Positions 1 to 5,803 of a stretch of 7,757 bases of DNA are shown here, one piece after another. Below the pieces are notes generated by a model that saw only the letters and a program-made list of their open reading frames with translations, was not told the origin of the DNA and made no database searches. Position 1 is the stretch's first letter; the number at the start of each line of letters is the position of its first letter. This stretch comes from Candidatus Bathyarchaeota archaeon (lineage in GTDB: Archaea > Thermoproteota > Bathyarchaeia > Bathyarchaeales > Bathyarchaeaceae): the NCBI GenBank assembly GCA_023136395.1, contig JAGLRI010000055.1, positions 1 to 7,757 on the forward strand, given 5' to 3'. The position numbers were made by a program, and so were the translations under genes.

Positions 1-1081
1 AGAAATTACTGGAACCAATGACTTTCCCTCGTTGGTCTCGAGGAACTAGATCCGCCAGCAAAGACATATAGGATGACATTCCTAGAAGTTGTCCAAGTCC
101 AAACAAGGGCCGAGAGATGAAGAGTCTCACCGCATCTCCATAGATGAATAGATATATAGCTGGGAGCATCACGAGTCCCGCGAGGATTAACGGAATCTTT
201 CGCCCGACCTTATCAAGGAGTTTACCTACAGGAAAAGCGAACACGATCATGGTGCTGAATAATGCAATTGTGGCGAGTCCCCATGTTGCCTCCGAGATCA
301 TAAGCACATCTAATGCATAAAAGACCATGATGAACTGAGAAATGGCAAAGGCAAACCTCCAGATAAGTCCTGTTATAAATAGAAAGAATGTTGACCGTGG
401 AACAACCCTCCAGACTTCTATTCCATCCTTGAGGGCTTTTGGATAGGAGCTAAAGAGTTCACTAAGCTGCATTTTCCCAGGTTTTTTCTCTATACTCTCT
501 TTTAGTCTCAACCTGAGAATCGCTGCGGCAAGAAAGAAAACTACAACGATTATATATCCAATCCGTAGGCCCACTACAAGCCCATAATGAACAATAAGCA
601 CTAAACCCACCGCTGCTGCTGGGGTCGTAGTTACGCCCATAATGAGATTGCTGATCGAGTAACCCATACCCCGTCTTTCAGGGGGCACCGAATCAGCCAT
701 CATTGCAAGTAAAGCTGGTTGATAAAGTAGACTAAGGTTTGTAATTATGGTTCCGATGACTATGAAATGCCATGTCGGAGCAACTGCAAAGAAGACGTAC
801 GACAGTGCAACACCAAAAGTCAAGGTAGACACGAGCCGTTTTCTTCCATATTTATCGGCTAAATATCCTCCAGGAAACTGAACCGAAGCCATAGCGATAA
901 AACCGATGAATCCTATAACGCCCACAATGCTTTCTGTGGCTCCAAGTTGTCTTACGTATTCTGGGTAATATGGAGCAGCCAACTCCCCAGCGAAATCCAT
1001 CAGAATCCAGCTTAAGATGAGAATCAGATAGTTTCCTCGAATGAAACCAAACTCGTTCTTTAACTTATCCAAAATTCCCAA
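1..1081 (-). CDS. MFS permease, C-terminus cut by window edge
   Basis: Reading the minus strand from TTG at 1081 gives 360 uninterrupted codons to the window edge. The protein is a major facilitator superfamily membrane transporter, probably an exporter; the substrate cannot be told. Both halves show family signatures: loop 2-3 motif A GGYLADKYGRKR at residues 71-82 and its repeat GKLLDKVGRKI at 286-296. Matching ADSVPPERRG (129-138) and ADLVPRDQRG (343-352) loops follow TM4 and TM10. About ten hydrophobic segments are present, so roughly the last two helices lie outside the window. An in-frame TAA lies two codons upstream of the TTG, so the start is TTG 1081 or TTG 1072. A GGAGGAG element lies 12 bases before TTG 1081. 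The gene points away from the chrB remnant at 1414, the same geometry as the MFS/chrB pair at 2714/2793. Confidence 0.93.
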   Translation of the reverse strand, partial: MGILDKLKNEFGFIRGNYLILILSWILMDFAGELAAPYYPEYVRQLGATESIVGVIGFIGFIAMASVQFPGGYLADKYGRKRLVSTLTFGVALSYVFFAVAPTWHFIVIGTIITNLSLLYQPALLAMMADSVPPERRGMGYSISNLIMGVTTTPAAAVGLVLIVHYGLVVGLRIGYIIVVVFFLAAAILRLRLKESIEKKPGKMQLSELFSSYPKALKDGIEVWRVVPRSTFFLFITGLIWRFAFAISQFIMVFYALDVLMISEATWGLATIALFSTMIVFAFPVGKLLDKVGRKIPLILAGLVMLPAIYLFIYGDAVRLFISRPLFGLGQLLGMSSYMSLLADLVPRDQRGKVIGSSNF

Positions 1082-1142
1082 CTGTTACACTCTCTCCTCC
1101 GCGTTTCGGTTCCTATGTCATGTCATCTCGGCTCAAAGCTAG

Positions 1143-1250
1143 CTAGCCTACAACTCCAACTACGATAACTAACACGCCAACCGTCTTCAAAAAGTCTCTG
1201 TTTTTAAGACTATTCACGTACTTCAATTCTCCAGAAGTAAATTCCTTCAC
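1143..1250 (-). CDS. possible 35-residue single-helix membrane peptide ahead of the MFS gene
   Basis: GTG at 1250 opens a 35-codon frame ending in TAG at 1143-1145. The first half is charged and helical in character (KEFTSGELKYVNSLKNRDF) and the second half is a short hydrophobic stretch (VGVLVIVVGVVG), as in a small tail-anchored or single-pass membrane peptide. A TATA-like box (CATAAATT on the minus strand, 1276-1269) is centred about 22 bases before the GTG, which would suit a leaderless transcript. The frame lies 61 bases before the MFS start on the same strand, so it may be a leader peptide or small partner of that transporter. I do not recognise a family. It could instead be a decayed C-terminus or a chance frame. 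Confidence 0.4.
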   Translation of the reverse strand: MKEFTSGELKYVNSLKNRDFLKTVGVLVIVVGVVG

Positions 1251-1268
1251 ATTCCTCTAGCACAGACT

Positions 1269-1276
1269 AATTTATG
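1269..1276 (-). promoter_or_regulatory. TATA-like box for the leftward small ORF/MFS transcript
   Basis: On the minus strand the sequence reads CATAAATT. An archaeal TATA box centred here would place the transcript start near 1246-1250, at the GTG of the 35-codon frame. The MFS gene would then have a leader of about 170 bases. This is position and sequence inference only. Confidence 0.4.
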
Positions 1277-1312
1277 CATACATGGGAATTTCTATTAACT
1301 CTATCCCAAATT

Positions 1313-1338
1313 AAAAAATATTGGAAAAAACTAAAAAA
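1313..1338 (-). terminator. triple T-run terminator after the second MFS gene
   Basis: On the minus strand three T6 runs (1338-1333, 1330-1325, 1318-1313) follow each other within 26 bases. Clustered T-runs are the usual intrinsic termination signal in archaea. They lie about 150 bases beyond the stop codon of the leftward MFS gene, so its message would have a 3' untranslated region running antisense through the chrB remnant. Confidence 0.55.
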
Positions 1339-1413
1339 GAAAACGACATGAACAAATTTAGTATACACCCTTCATCCATGCAAATTCTCTACGCATCTCG
1401 ATTTGTACGTATT

Positions 1414-1470
1414 ATGAAATGGATTATGAGCTGGCATGTTCATGTAGATAGAATTACATATGTTTGCATG
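1414..1470 (+). pseudogene. 5' remnant of a ChrB-type (Chrome_Resist) gene
   Basis: From ATG 1414 the frame reads MKWIMSWHVHVDR, matching the N-terminus of the intact ChrB-type protein at 2793 (MKWITRWHVHVDR). By hand alignment with offset 1379, 31 of 39 bases match over these 13 codons. Five of the seven changed codons are silent, so the copy diverged partly under protein-level selection before it broke. Weaker similarity extends 12 bases upstream (8 of 12) and 18 downstream (11 of 18), then stops near 1470, just short of the stop codon of the opposing MFS gene at 1488. The rest of the domain, including the CPW motif and all later conserved residues, is missing. The open frame itself runs on to 1557, but only as antisense of the MFS C-terminus, so a functional product is unlikely. 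Confidence 0.75.
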
Positions 1471-1487
1471 CAAGTTGAAACCTGTGT

Positions 1488-2714
1488 TCATTCGTGTTCC
1501 TCTGGTGGTTTAATATCTTTGAAGAAGATCCAGAGGAGTAATGCTGAGGCTAGTTGAAAGGAGCCTCCGAGGAAGAAGGGGAGCATGATGGATATGTATT
1601 GGAAAATGTATCCTGAGAGAGTTGGGGCCACGGCGGAGGTCACTTTCATGGCGGTGTCAGAGGCTCCAGCCATTGAGGCTCTCCTGCTACTCCTCGTTAT
1701 CCCCATCAAGTAGGACTGCCTCAGTGGTCGATCGATCAAGGCGAATGCACTCTGGAAGACTTGGAGGAGAGCAGCAATGGTGTAGGTGGGAACGAAGGGG
1801 ATGATGAGGTTAACCACAACCACTGGGAGCCTTGAGAGCACCGTTGTATTGATCGTTCCGATACGTTTAGCCAGCTTCAGTCCAATGATTAAGCTGAAGG
1901 CTGAGAGGAGTCTGGATGCGCCGAAGAGGATGCCAACCTTTCCAGGTCCAACACCAAATCTTATGTAGAACCAGTAGGAGAGAAACCTCATTATGAATGA
2001 GCCTCCGAGGGCGTCGAAGGATACTACCAGGGCAAATCTGCTCAAAATCTTACCCGTTTCTTCATATTCTCCTTTCTCTTCACCAATCTCAGACCTCTTA
2101 GACGCTTTTCCATTCCTCTTCTCTCTCAATGGGATTATGAGTCCTATACTCGCGAGGCCAACGATGGTTACGAGAATAAAGACGGGCTGATACGATGGGA
2201 TCACATCGAAACCAAAACGGATCTGGAAGAGTTGTGGTATAACCGCGGAGAAGGAACCGATCATTAATGATAGGGTGCTGATGAAGGAGGCTATGCTGAA
2301 GAGGGTCGTCCTCTCCTTATCTGTTGTCTTTTCTGAAAGCATCGCTTGCCAAGAAGGGCTGGTTATCCTTGATCCCAACCCACCTAGAGCTGCTGTACAT
2401 AATAGCGCCATTAAGTTGCGAGTTGTGGCGTAGATGATGCCCGAGATAGTGAGGATGCACCCCAGAAGCAATAGGAACGGTTTCTTTCCGAACCTATCCG
2501 CAAGCAATCCCTCAAATAGGCTTCTCACCGCAGCGAAGGATATTGATACTGTGAATAGGAGGCCAATGGTCAGTGGTAGGACACCTAGCTTGGAGAGATA
2601 TATTGTGAAGATAACGGAGAGTAAACCTTCGATGAAGCTCCTTAGAGCTTGGGCTGAGATCAGAAGCTTAGCGTCCCTCTTGAGGGAGGTGAGTAGAGAA
2701 ACAACTTCACTCAT
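1488..2714 (-). CDS. MFS permease (complete, 408 residues)
   Basis: A complete major facilitator superfamily transporter of usual length, with about 12 hydrophobic segments and a charged cytoplasmic loop between the halves (about residues 196-223, rich in Glu, Lys and Arg). Motif A in loop 2-3 is GLLADRFGKK (69-78). The equivalent loop in the second half, GLKLAKRIG (278-286), lacks the Asp, so the second copy is degenerate. TM10 carries DRPLRQSYLMG (328-338). It is likely an efflux or drug-type permease; the substrate is unknown. ATG 2714 follows AGAGGA by 7 bases. The gene is divergent from the ChrB-type gene at 2793, with 78 bases between start codons, and its 3' end abuts the chrB remnant. 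Hand-counted GC of one line (1921-1980) is 48%, above that of the third MFS gene. It is only distantly similar to the other two MFS proteins here. Confidence 0.93.
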   Translation of the reverse strand: MSEVVSLLTSLKRDAKLLISAQALRSFIEGLLSVIFTIYLSKLGVLPLTIGLLFTVSISFAAVRSLFEGLLADRFGKKPFLLLLGCILTISGIIYATTRNLMALLCTAALGGLGSRITSPSWQAMLSEKTTDKERTTLFSIASFISTLSLMIGSFSAVIPQLFQIRFGFDVIPSYQPVFILVTIVGLASIGLIIPLREKRNGKASKRSEIGEEKGEYEETGKILSRFALVVSFDALGGSFIMRFLSYWFYIRFGVGPGKVGILFGASRLLSAFSLIIGLKLAKRIGTINTTVLSRLPVVVVNLIIPFVPTYTIAALLQVFQSAFALIDRPLRQSYLMGITRSSRRASMAGASDTAMKVTSAVAPTLSGYIFQYISIMLPFFLGGSFQLASALLLWIFFKDIKPPEEHE

Positions 2715-2751
2715 TCATTATTCCTCTTATCTCATCTCTCCTTGAGTTTTC

Positions 2752-2759
2752 TTTATATG
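2752..2759. promoter_or_regulatory. shared bidirectional TATA box between MFS and chrB-type genes
   Basis: TTTATATG on the plus strand reads CATATAAA on the minus strand, so one box can be read in both directions. It lies about 38 bases before ATG 2793 and about 41 bases before ATG 2714, giving each transcript a predicted leader of roughly 10-15 bases. It is the only clear TATA element in the 78-base gap, which suggests that the MFS and ChrB-type genes are expressed together. This is inference from position. Confidence 0.5.
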
Positions 2760-2792
2760 GTAAACAATTTTTATTATTATCTTGTGAGTGTT

Positions 2793-3332
2793 ATGAAGTG
2801 GATTACTAGATGGCATGTCCACGTTGATAGGCTTGCATGTCCTTGGCTGATAAGTAAATTCGTCGATAAGACTGCGGAGTTCATTTTTGTTCCTTGGCCG
2901 GGGCCCCTTCCCACACCCGATATGGGCATACCCTTCGATTTCCCTCGCTCAGACTTCGAGTTGGGACACCATGATGGAAAGTGTACCTTCGAGGCGATAA
3001 TCAAAAAATACAACATCGCGGATCCCTGGGTCTTGGAGATCGCTAAGATTGTGCACGCAGCTGATGTAGCCTCAGACAGAGATACGGCGCCTGAAGCCCG
3101 GGGTGTCGAAGCCATCGCTGCTGGAGCGATGCATATTGTTAAAGACGATTATGAGACTCTTGAGAAGGGGTTCTTTGTCTACGACTCCCTCTATGTTTAT
3201 GTGCAGCTCAAGAAGATTCGGGAAGAGTATAATGATGAGCTGTCGAAGTTGGATCGGGGTAAACGTTTCGATTTCATCAAAGCACGGGTTAAAAAACCGC
3301 CTGAGGCTGAGGTGAAGAGGCCTCCTAAATGA
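2793..3332 (+). CDS. ChrB-type chromate resistance domain protein, residues intact
   Basis: A 179-residue stand-alone Chrome_Resist (ChrB C-terminal type) domain. Family marks are the N-terminal WITRWHVHVDRLACPWLI (3-20), the GHHDGKCTFEA region (58-68), IVHAADVA (86-93), an APEARG segment (99-104) and FVYDSLY (128-134). Cys16, His59, His60, Cys64, His88 and Asp91 are candidate metal or redox residues. The family is linked to chromate resistance and also occurs fused to rhodanese domains; its exact chemistry is not settled. Residues 141-179 form a charged, Pro/Lys-rich tail beyond the domain. The frame stays open to an ATG at 2742, but ATG 2793 is chosen because the paralogue and the remnant start at the same residue and the TATA box at 2752 suits it. 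It overlaps the next gene by ATGA. No ChrA transporter is seen. One hand-counted line (3061-3120) is 62% GC, much higher than the downstream genes. Confidence 0.9.
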   Translation: MKWITRWHVHVDRLACPWLISKFVDKTAEFIFVPWPGPLPTPDMGIPFDFPRSDFELGHHDGKCTFEAIIKKYNIADPWVLEIAKIVHAADVASDRDTAPEARGVEAIAAGAMHIVKDDYETLEKGFFVYDSLYVYVQLKKIREEYNDELSKLDRGKRFDFIKARVKKPPEAEVKRPPK

Positions 3333-3754
3333 GGTGGGTTACACGCCACAATCCTCATGTAGACAGGTGCGCATCTATCTGGCTCATTAAAAACTTCATT
3401 GATGAGAATGCGGTTTTCGAGTTCATATCTAGGGAAGACCCCATCCCTGAGGATGCAACACCCTTCACTCTACCGGGTGCAGAGATAACTCCAAAAAATG
3501 ATAGGACAACATTTGATGCTCTAGTGGATAAGTACAAAATTAATGACCCAGTCATTCTTGAAATTCAGAAGATTGTTCGAGACGCTGAGCAGGCTGAGGA
3601 GACAGGAAAGTACAAGCTAACAGAATCTGGAGGTTTTTTTGCTATTCTTAGGGGTCTAGATCGAATCTCTAAGAGCAATTGGGAGATTATTGGCAAAGCA
3701 ATGATTATAATGGACAGTCTCTATGCAGAATTGAAAAACCGCTTAGAAACGTGA
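3329..3754 (+). CDS. second ChrB-type domain protein, putative active residues lost
   Basis: A 141-residue paralogue of the preceding protein, translationally coupled to it by a 4-base ATGA overlap, with AAGAGG 8 bases before the ATG. The fold-defining positions remain: WVTRHNPHVDR (3-13), WLIKNFID (18-25), TFDALVDKY (61-69), EIQKIVRDAE (78-87) and IMDSLY (127-132). The likely ligand residues do not: ACPW has become ASIW (Cys16 to Ser), GHHDGKCTF has become TPKNDRTTF (both His and the Cys lost), and IVHAAD has become IVRDAE (His to Arg, Asp to Glu). A new Cys sits at 14, two residues earlier. The pairing suggests a structural or regulatory partner of the intact protein, possibly a heterodimer; this is inference. 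The basic tail of the first copy is absent. A hand-counted line (3601-3660) is 40% GC. Confidence 0.85.
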   Translation: MRWVTRHNPHVDRCASIWLIKNFIDENAVFEFISREDPIPEDATPFTLPGAEITPKNDRTTFDALVDKYKINDPVILEIQKIVRDAEQAEETGKYKLTESGGFFAILRGLDRISKSNWEIIGKAMIIMDSLYAELKNRLET

Positions 3755-3766
3755 ACAGTTAATTTA

Positions 3767-3795
3767 GAAAATACTTTCGCTTCGACGAAAATACT
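3767..3795 (+). repeat. exact 9-base direct repeat, 20-base period, with an inverted repeat between
   Basis: GAAAATACT occurs at 3767-3775 and again at 3787-3795, exactly 20 bases apart (about two helical turns). Overlapping them is an inverted repeat TTTCG (3775-3779) / CGAAA (3786-3790). The site lies 13 bases after the second chrB-type stop and about 60 bases before the third MFS start, where a tandem operator for a transcription regulator could sit. No regulator gene is in the window. Confidence 0.45.
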
Positions 3796-3813
3796 AGAAT
3801 TAGGGACACTAGT

Positions 3814-3821
3814 TGTATACG
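3814..3821 (+). promoter_or_regulatory. weak TATA-like box for the third MFS gene
   Basis: TGTATACG is the best TATA-like match upstream of the MFS gene. It would start transcription near 3840-3844, past the TTG at 3837 and shortly before ATG 3855. If real, it means the MFS gene has its own promoter and starts at ATG 3855. Read-through from the chrB-type genes is the alternative. Confidence 0.3.
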
Positions 3822-3854
3822 TAAATGTAATCCTTATTGAGGAATTTGAAAGGG

Positions 3855-5051
3855 ATGAACTTGAAATCTGAAGAGAACATTTTTCTAATCTTATGCATCG
3901 TTGGAGCGTTTGCTATTTTTAGTTCTACGATGTCTAAGAATCCTGTTTTAAATCCTTTTGCAGAAAGCCTTGGAACACCTGAAGCTTTTATGGGATTCGT
4001 TGCAGCTGCTTCCACCCTTCCAGGAGTCTTAATTAGCTTTCCTGCTGGTTCACTTTCCGACATTTTGGGAAGAAGAAAGGTACTTTTAGTGTCTAGCATC
4101 GTGTTTGCTACAGCTCCTTTCCTTTACATTTTTATTAATTCTTGGTGGCAATTGATATTGGTACGATTTTACCATGGATTTGCAACCGCCATCTTCATTC
4201 CCGTTGTAAGAGCAACCATCATCGAATATTATCCATCTAAAAAGGGTGAGAGAATCTCAACATTTACCTTAGCAACTATTGTCGGGAGAGGAATTGCTCC
4301 ATTCCTCGGTGGATTTATACTAGCCATCACGGTTTGGGGTTTCAAAATTTATTACGTTGCAGTGGGTATAGCGGGTTTAACGATGTTCTTCTTAGCCTTT
4401 ACATTACTTAAAGAGAAGAGTGTGACAACTGAAAAAAAGTCTAGTTTCATTCAAGAAAATGATAAAAAGACATCCATTGCTAGTGGGTGGAGAACGGTTT
4501 TCAGTAATTCTAAGATCTTGATTGCAAGTACAACTGAAGCTGCAGCGAGATATGTTTATGGGGCTTTAGAATTTTTCTTTATAGGATATTTAAATAACGT
4601 TGCTCAGTTAGATCCGTCATTAATCGGAATAATTATGGGCATGCAACTACTCTTAATTCCGATTGTAAGCCCTTTTTTGGGTAGATTTTCAGACAAAACG
4701 GGAAGAAGAATTCCAATAGCTGCTGGTTTAATTATAAGCGGTCTCCCCATGATAGTTATTCCATATGTAACAGGATTTATTCCTCTCTTAATCATTGCAA
4801 TGATTTATGGGCTCGGATTCTCTACGGTCGTGTCATCCACACCCGCCCTTGTAGGAGACCTTGCAAGTAAAGAATCCTACGGCGCTGCAATGGGCTTCCT
4901 TGCAACAATAATGGACGTAGGGCAAATGCTGGGCCCCGTGGTCACAGGATATATACTTGCATCATTCGGTTATTCAGGTTCATTCTTTTCTTTAGGTGCA
5001 ACACTCTTAGGTTTCTGCATGTTTTTTATCATCTTCATAAAAAAAGAGTAA
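3855..5051 (+). CDS. MFS permease, drug-efflux type (398 residues)
   Basis: A complete 12-helix major facilitator superfamily permease. Numbered from ATG 3855, motif A GSLSDILGRRK lies at 65-75 and its second-half copy GRFSDKTGRRI at 276-286. VGRGIAPFLGGF in TM5 (143-154) resembles the motif C seen in drug:proton antiporters, which points to export rather than uptake. A Lys/Glu-rich loop (about 186-206) joins the halves. The substrate is unknown. The frame extends in phase to TTG 3837; ATG is preferred because a GAGG element lies 12 bases before it and the nearest TATA-like box (3814-3821) fits it better. The gene follows the ChrB-type pair on the same strand after 100 bases, so it may be co-expressed and be their transport partner. 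One hand-counted line (4741-4800) is 35% GC. Confidence 0.92.
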   Translation: MNLKSEENIFLILCIVGAFAIFSSTMSKNPVLNPFAESLGTPEAFMGFVAAASTLPGVLISFPAGSLSDILGRRKVLLVSSIVFATAPFLYIFINSWWQLILVRFYHGFATAIFIPVVRATIIEYYPSKKGERISTFTLATIVGRGIAPFLGGFILAITVWGFKIYYVAVGIAGLTMFFLAFTLLKEKSVTTEKKSSFIQENDKKTSIASGWRTVFSNSKILIASTTEAAARYVYGALEFFFIGYLNNVAQLDPSLIGIIMGMQLLLIPIVSPFLGRFSDKTGRRIPIAAGLIISGLPMIVIPYVTGFIPLLIIAMIYGLGFSTVVSSTPALVGDLASKESYGAAMGFLATIMDVGQMLGPVVTGYILASFGYSGSFFSLGATLLGFCMFFIIFIKKE

Positions 5052-5083
5052 ATTACTCCAAATTTGATGTCATTAATTTTTTA
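5046..5083 (+). terminator. palindrome and T6 run after the third MFS gene
   Basis: GAGTAA / TTACTC (5046-5051, 5053-5058) form a 13-base imperfect palindrome across the MFS stop codon. A T6 run lies at 5078-5083. The T-run is the more likely archaeal termination signal; the palindrome could be chance. Confidence 0.35.
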
Positions 5084-5144
5084 GGTATTAAGAGAATGCA
5101 TACAAGAAGGATCAGGACATGTTAACGGTCAGAGAGGGGATCGT

Positions 5145-5165
5145 CTTCGTCGGAGTAAGGCGAAG
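5145..5165 (+). other. GC-rich hairpin in the MFS-peroxiredoxin gap
   Basis: CTTCGTC (5145-5151) and GGCGAAG (5159-5165) can form a 7-pair RNA stem with one G-U pair and a 7-base loop GGAGTAA. It sits in a GC-richer island within the AT-rich gap 5052-5292, which otherwise shows only the T-run near 5080, a GCTAGCTAGC palindrome at 5193-5202 and the peroxiredoxin promoter. It may be part of an untranslated leader or a small RNA. No known riboswitch was recognised. Confidence 0.3.
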
Positions 5166-5242
5166 CTCACAATGATGGGGATTGTAAGGATTGCTAGCTA
5201 GCTTCTGAATTAACGATATAATCCTCTTAAACTAGTTATGGA

Positions 5243-5250
5243 TTAAATAG
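5243..5250 (+). promoter_or_regulatory. TATA-like box for the peroxiredoxin gene
   Basis: TTAAATAG is centred about 46 bases before ATG 5293. The predicted transcript start near 5272 gives a leader of about 20 bases that includes the GAGGTG ribosome-binding site at 5277-5282. Confidence 0.45.
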
Positions 5251-5292
5251 TGAAAAACAATATTAACTTCATGCATGAGGTGGGATAGAAAG

Positions 5293-5766
5293 ATGGAATT
5301 AATGGTGGGTAATAAAGCGCCTAATTTCGTTCTGGTGGACATTGAACGTAAACCCAGACAGCTGAGTGAGTTCCAGGGCAAGAAATTGGTCTTAGCGTTT
5401 TTCCCCGGAGCATTTACGTCTATTTGCACGAAGCAGATGTGCACTTTCCGAGATTCTATGGCAAGATTTAACGAGTTAGAAGCTCAAGTCGTTGGAATAA
5501 GTGTTAACGACCCTTTTTCTAACATGGCTTTTGCTGAGAAAAACATGCTTACTTTTCCACTGTTAAGTGATTACAATCGAGAAGTTGTAAAGCTCTACGG
5601 TGTTGAGTTGAAAGATTTTGCTGGATTGAAGGGCTACAGTGCTGCTCAACGCTCAGTCTTCGTCTTAGATAAAAACGGTTTTATACGCTATAAATGGATT
5701 TCAAAAGATCTCGGAGTTGAACCTAACTACGAAGAAATCGAAGAAAGGTTAGAACAAATGATCTAA
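5293..5766 (+). CDS. peroxiredoxin, thioredoxin-fold (157 residues)
   Basis: A cytoplasmic thiol peroxidase that reduces hydrogen peroxide or organic peroxides. The active-site loop is FFPGAFTSICTKQMC (36-50): Pro38, Thr42 and peroxidatic Cys45 form the PxxxTxxC signature, and Cys50, five residues later, could act as a resolving cysteine as in BCP-type enzymes. The conserved active-site Arg is Arg120 in QRSVFVLDKNG. The length and order of elements are normal for the AhpE/BCP-like group. ATG 5293 is preferred over the in-phase ATG 5275, because GAGGTG at 5277-5282 lies 10 bases before it and would fall inside the gene if 5275 were used. The gene stands alone on its strand; the nearby Rieske protein and transporters suggest, but do not prove, an oxidative-stress role. 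The electron donor is not encoded here. Confidence 0.95.
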   Translation: MELMVGNKAPNFVLVDIERKPRQLSEFQGKKLVLAFFPGAFTSICTKQMCTFRDSMARFNELEAQVVGISVNDPFSNMAFAEKNMLTFPLLSDYNREVVKLYGVELKDFAGLKGYSAAQRSVFVLDKNGFIRYKWISKDLGVEPNYEEIEERLEQMI

Positions 5767-5777
5767 ACATTCGCACG

Positions 5778-5796
5778 CTTTTAGCATGCTAGAAAG
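5778..5796. repeat. palindrome just after the peroxiredoxin stop
   Basis: TAGCATGCTA (5782-5791) is a perfect 10-base palindrome, extended by CTTT at 5778-5781 and AAAG at 5793-5796 with one unpaired base. It lies 11 bases after the stop codon and could form a 3'-end hairpin or a protein site. Confidence 0.4.
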
Positions 5797-5803
5797 GGTA
5801 AGC

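Noticed and set aside
1321..1557. 78-codon plus-strand frame containing the chrB-like start
   Set aside because: Only 1414-1470 resembles a protein; the 3' third is antisense to the MFS C-terminus and the frame lacks the rest of the domain. Recorded as a remnant instead.
1622..2745. Several plus-strand frames inside the minus-strand MFS gene
   Set aside because: They are antisense shadows of the transporter, with low-complexity Arg/Ser-rich translations and no family marks.
2742..2792. N-terminal extension of the first chrB-type protein from ATG 2742
   Set aside because: It would place the start upstream of the TATA box at 2752-2759, and neither the paralogue nor the remnant has it.
3655..3680. 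GATCGAATC resembling a tRNA T-loop
   Set aside because: It lies within the second chrB-type gene, and no acceptor stem or anticodon arm can be drawn around it.
5119..5175. 18-codon plus-strand frame MLTVREGIVFVGVRRSSQ, faintly thiolase-like
   Set aside because: Too short, no ribosome-binding site, and the likeness to an acetyl-CoA acetyltransferase N-terminus is weak. The sequence is better explained by the hairpin at 5145-5165.
5170..5207. Possible C/D-box guide RNA (ATGATGG ... CTGA)
   Set aside because: The C box has a mismatch, no C'/D' boxes or terminal stem are visible, and the boxes are common by chance.
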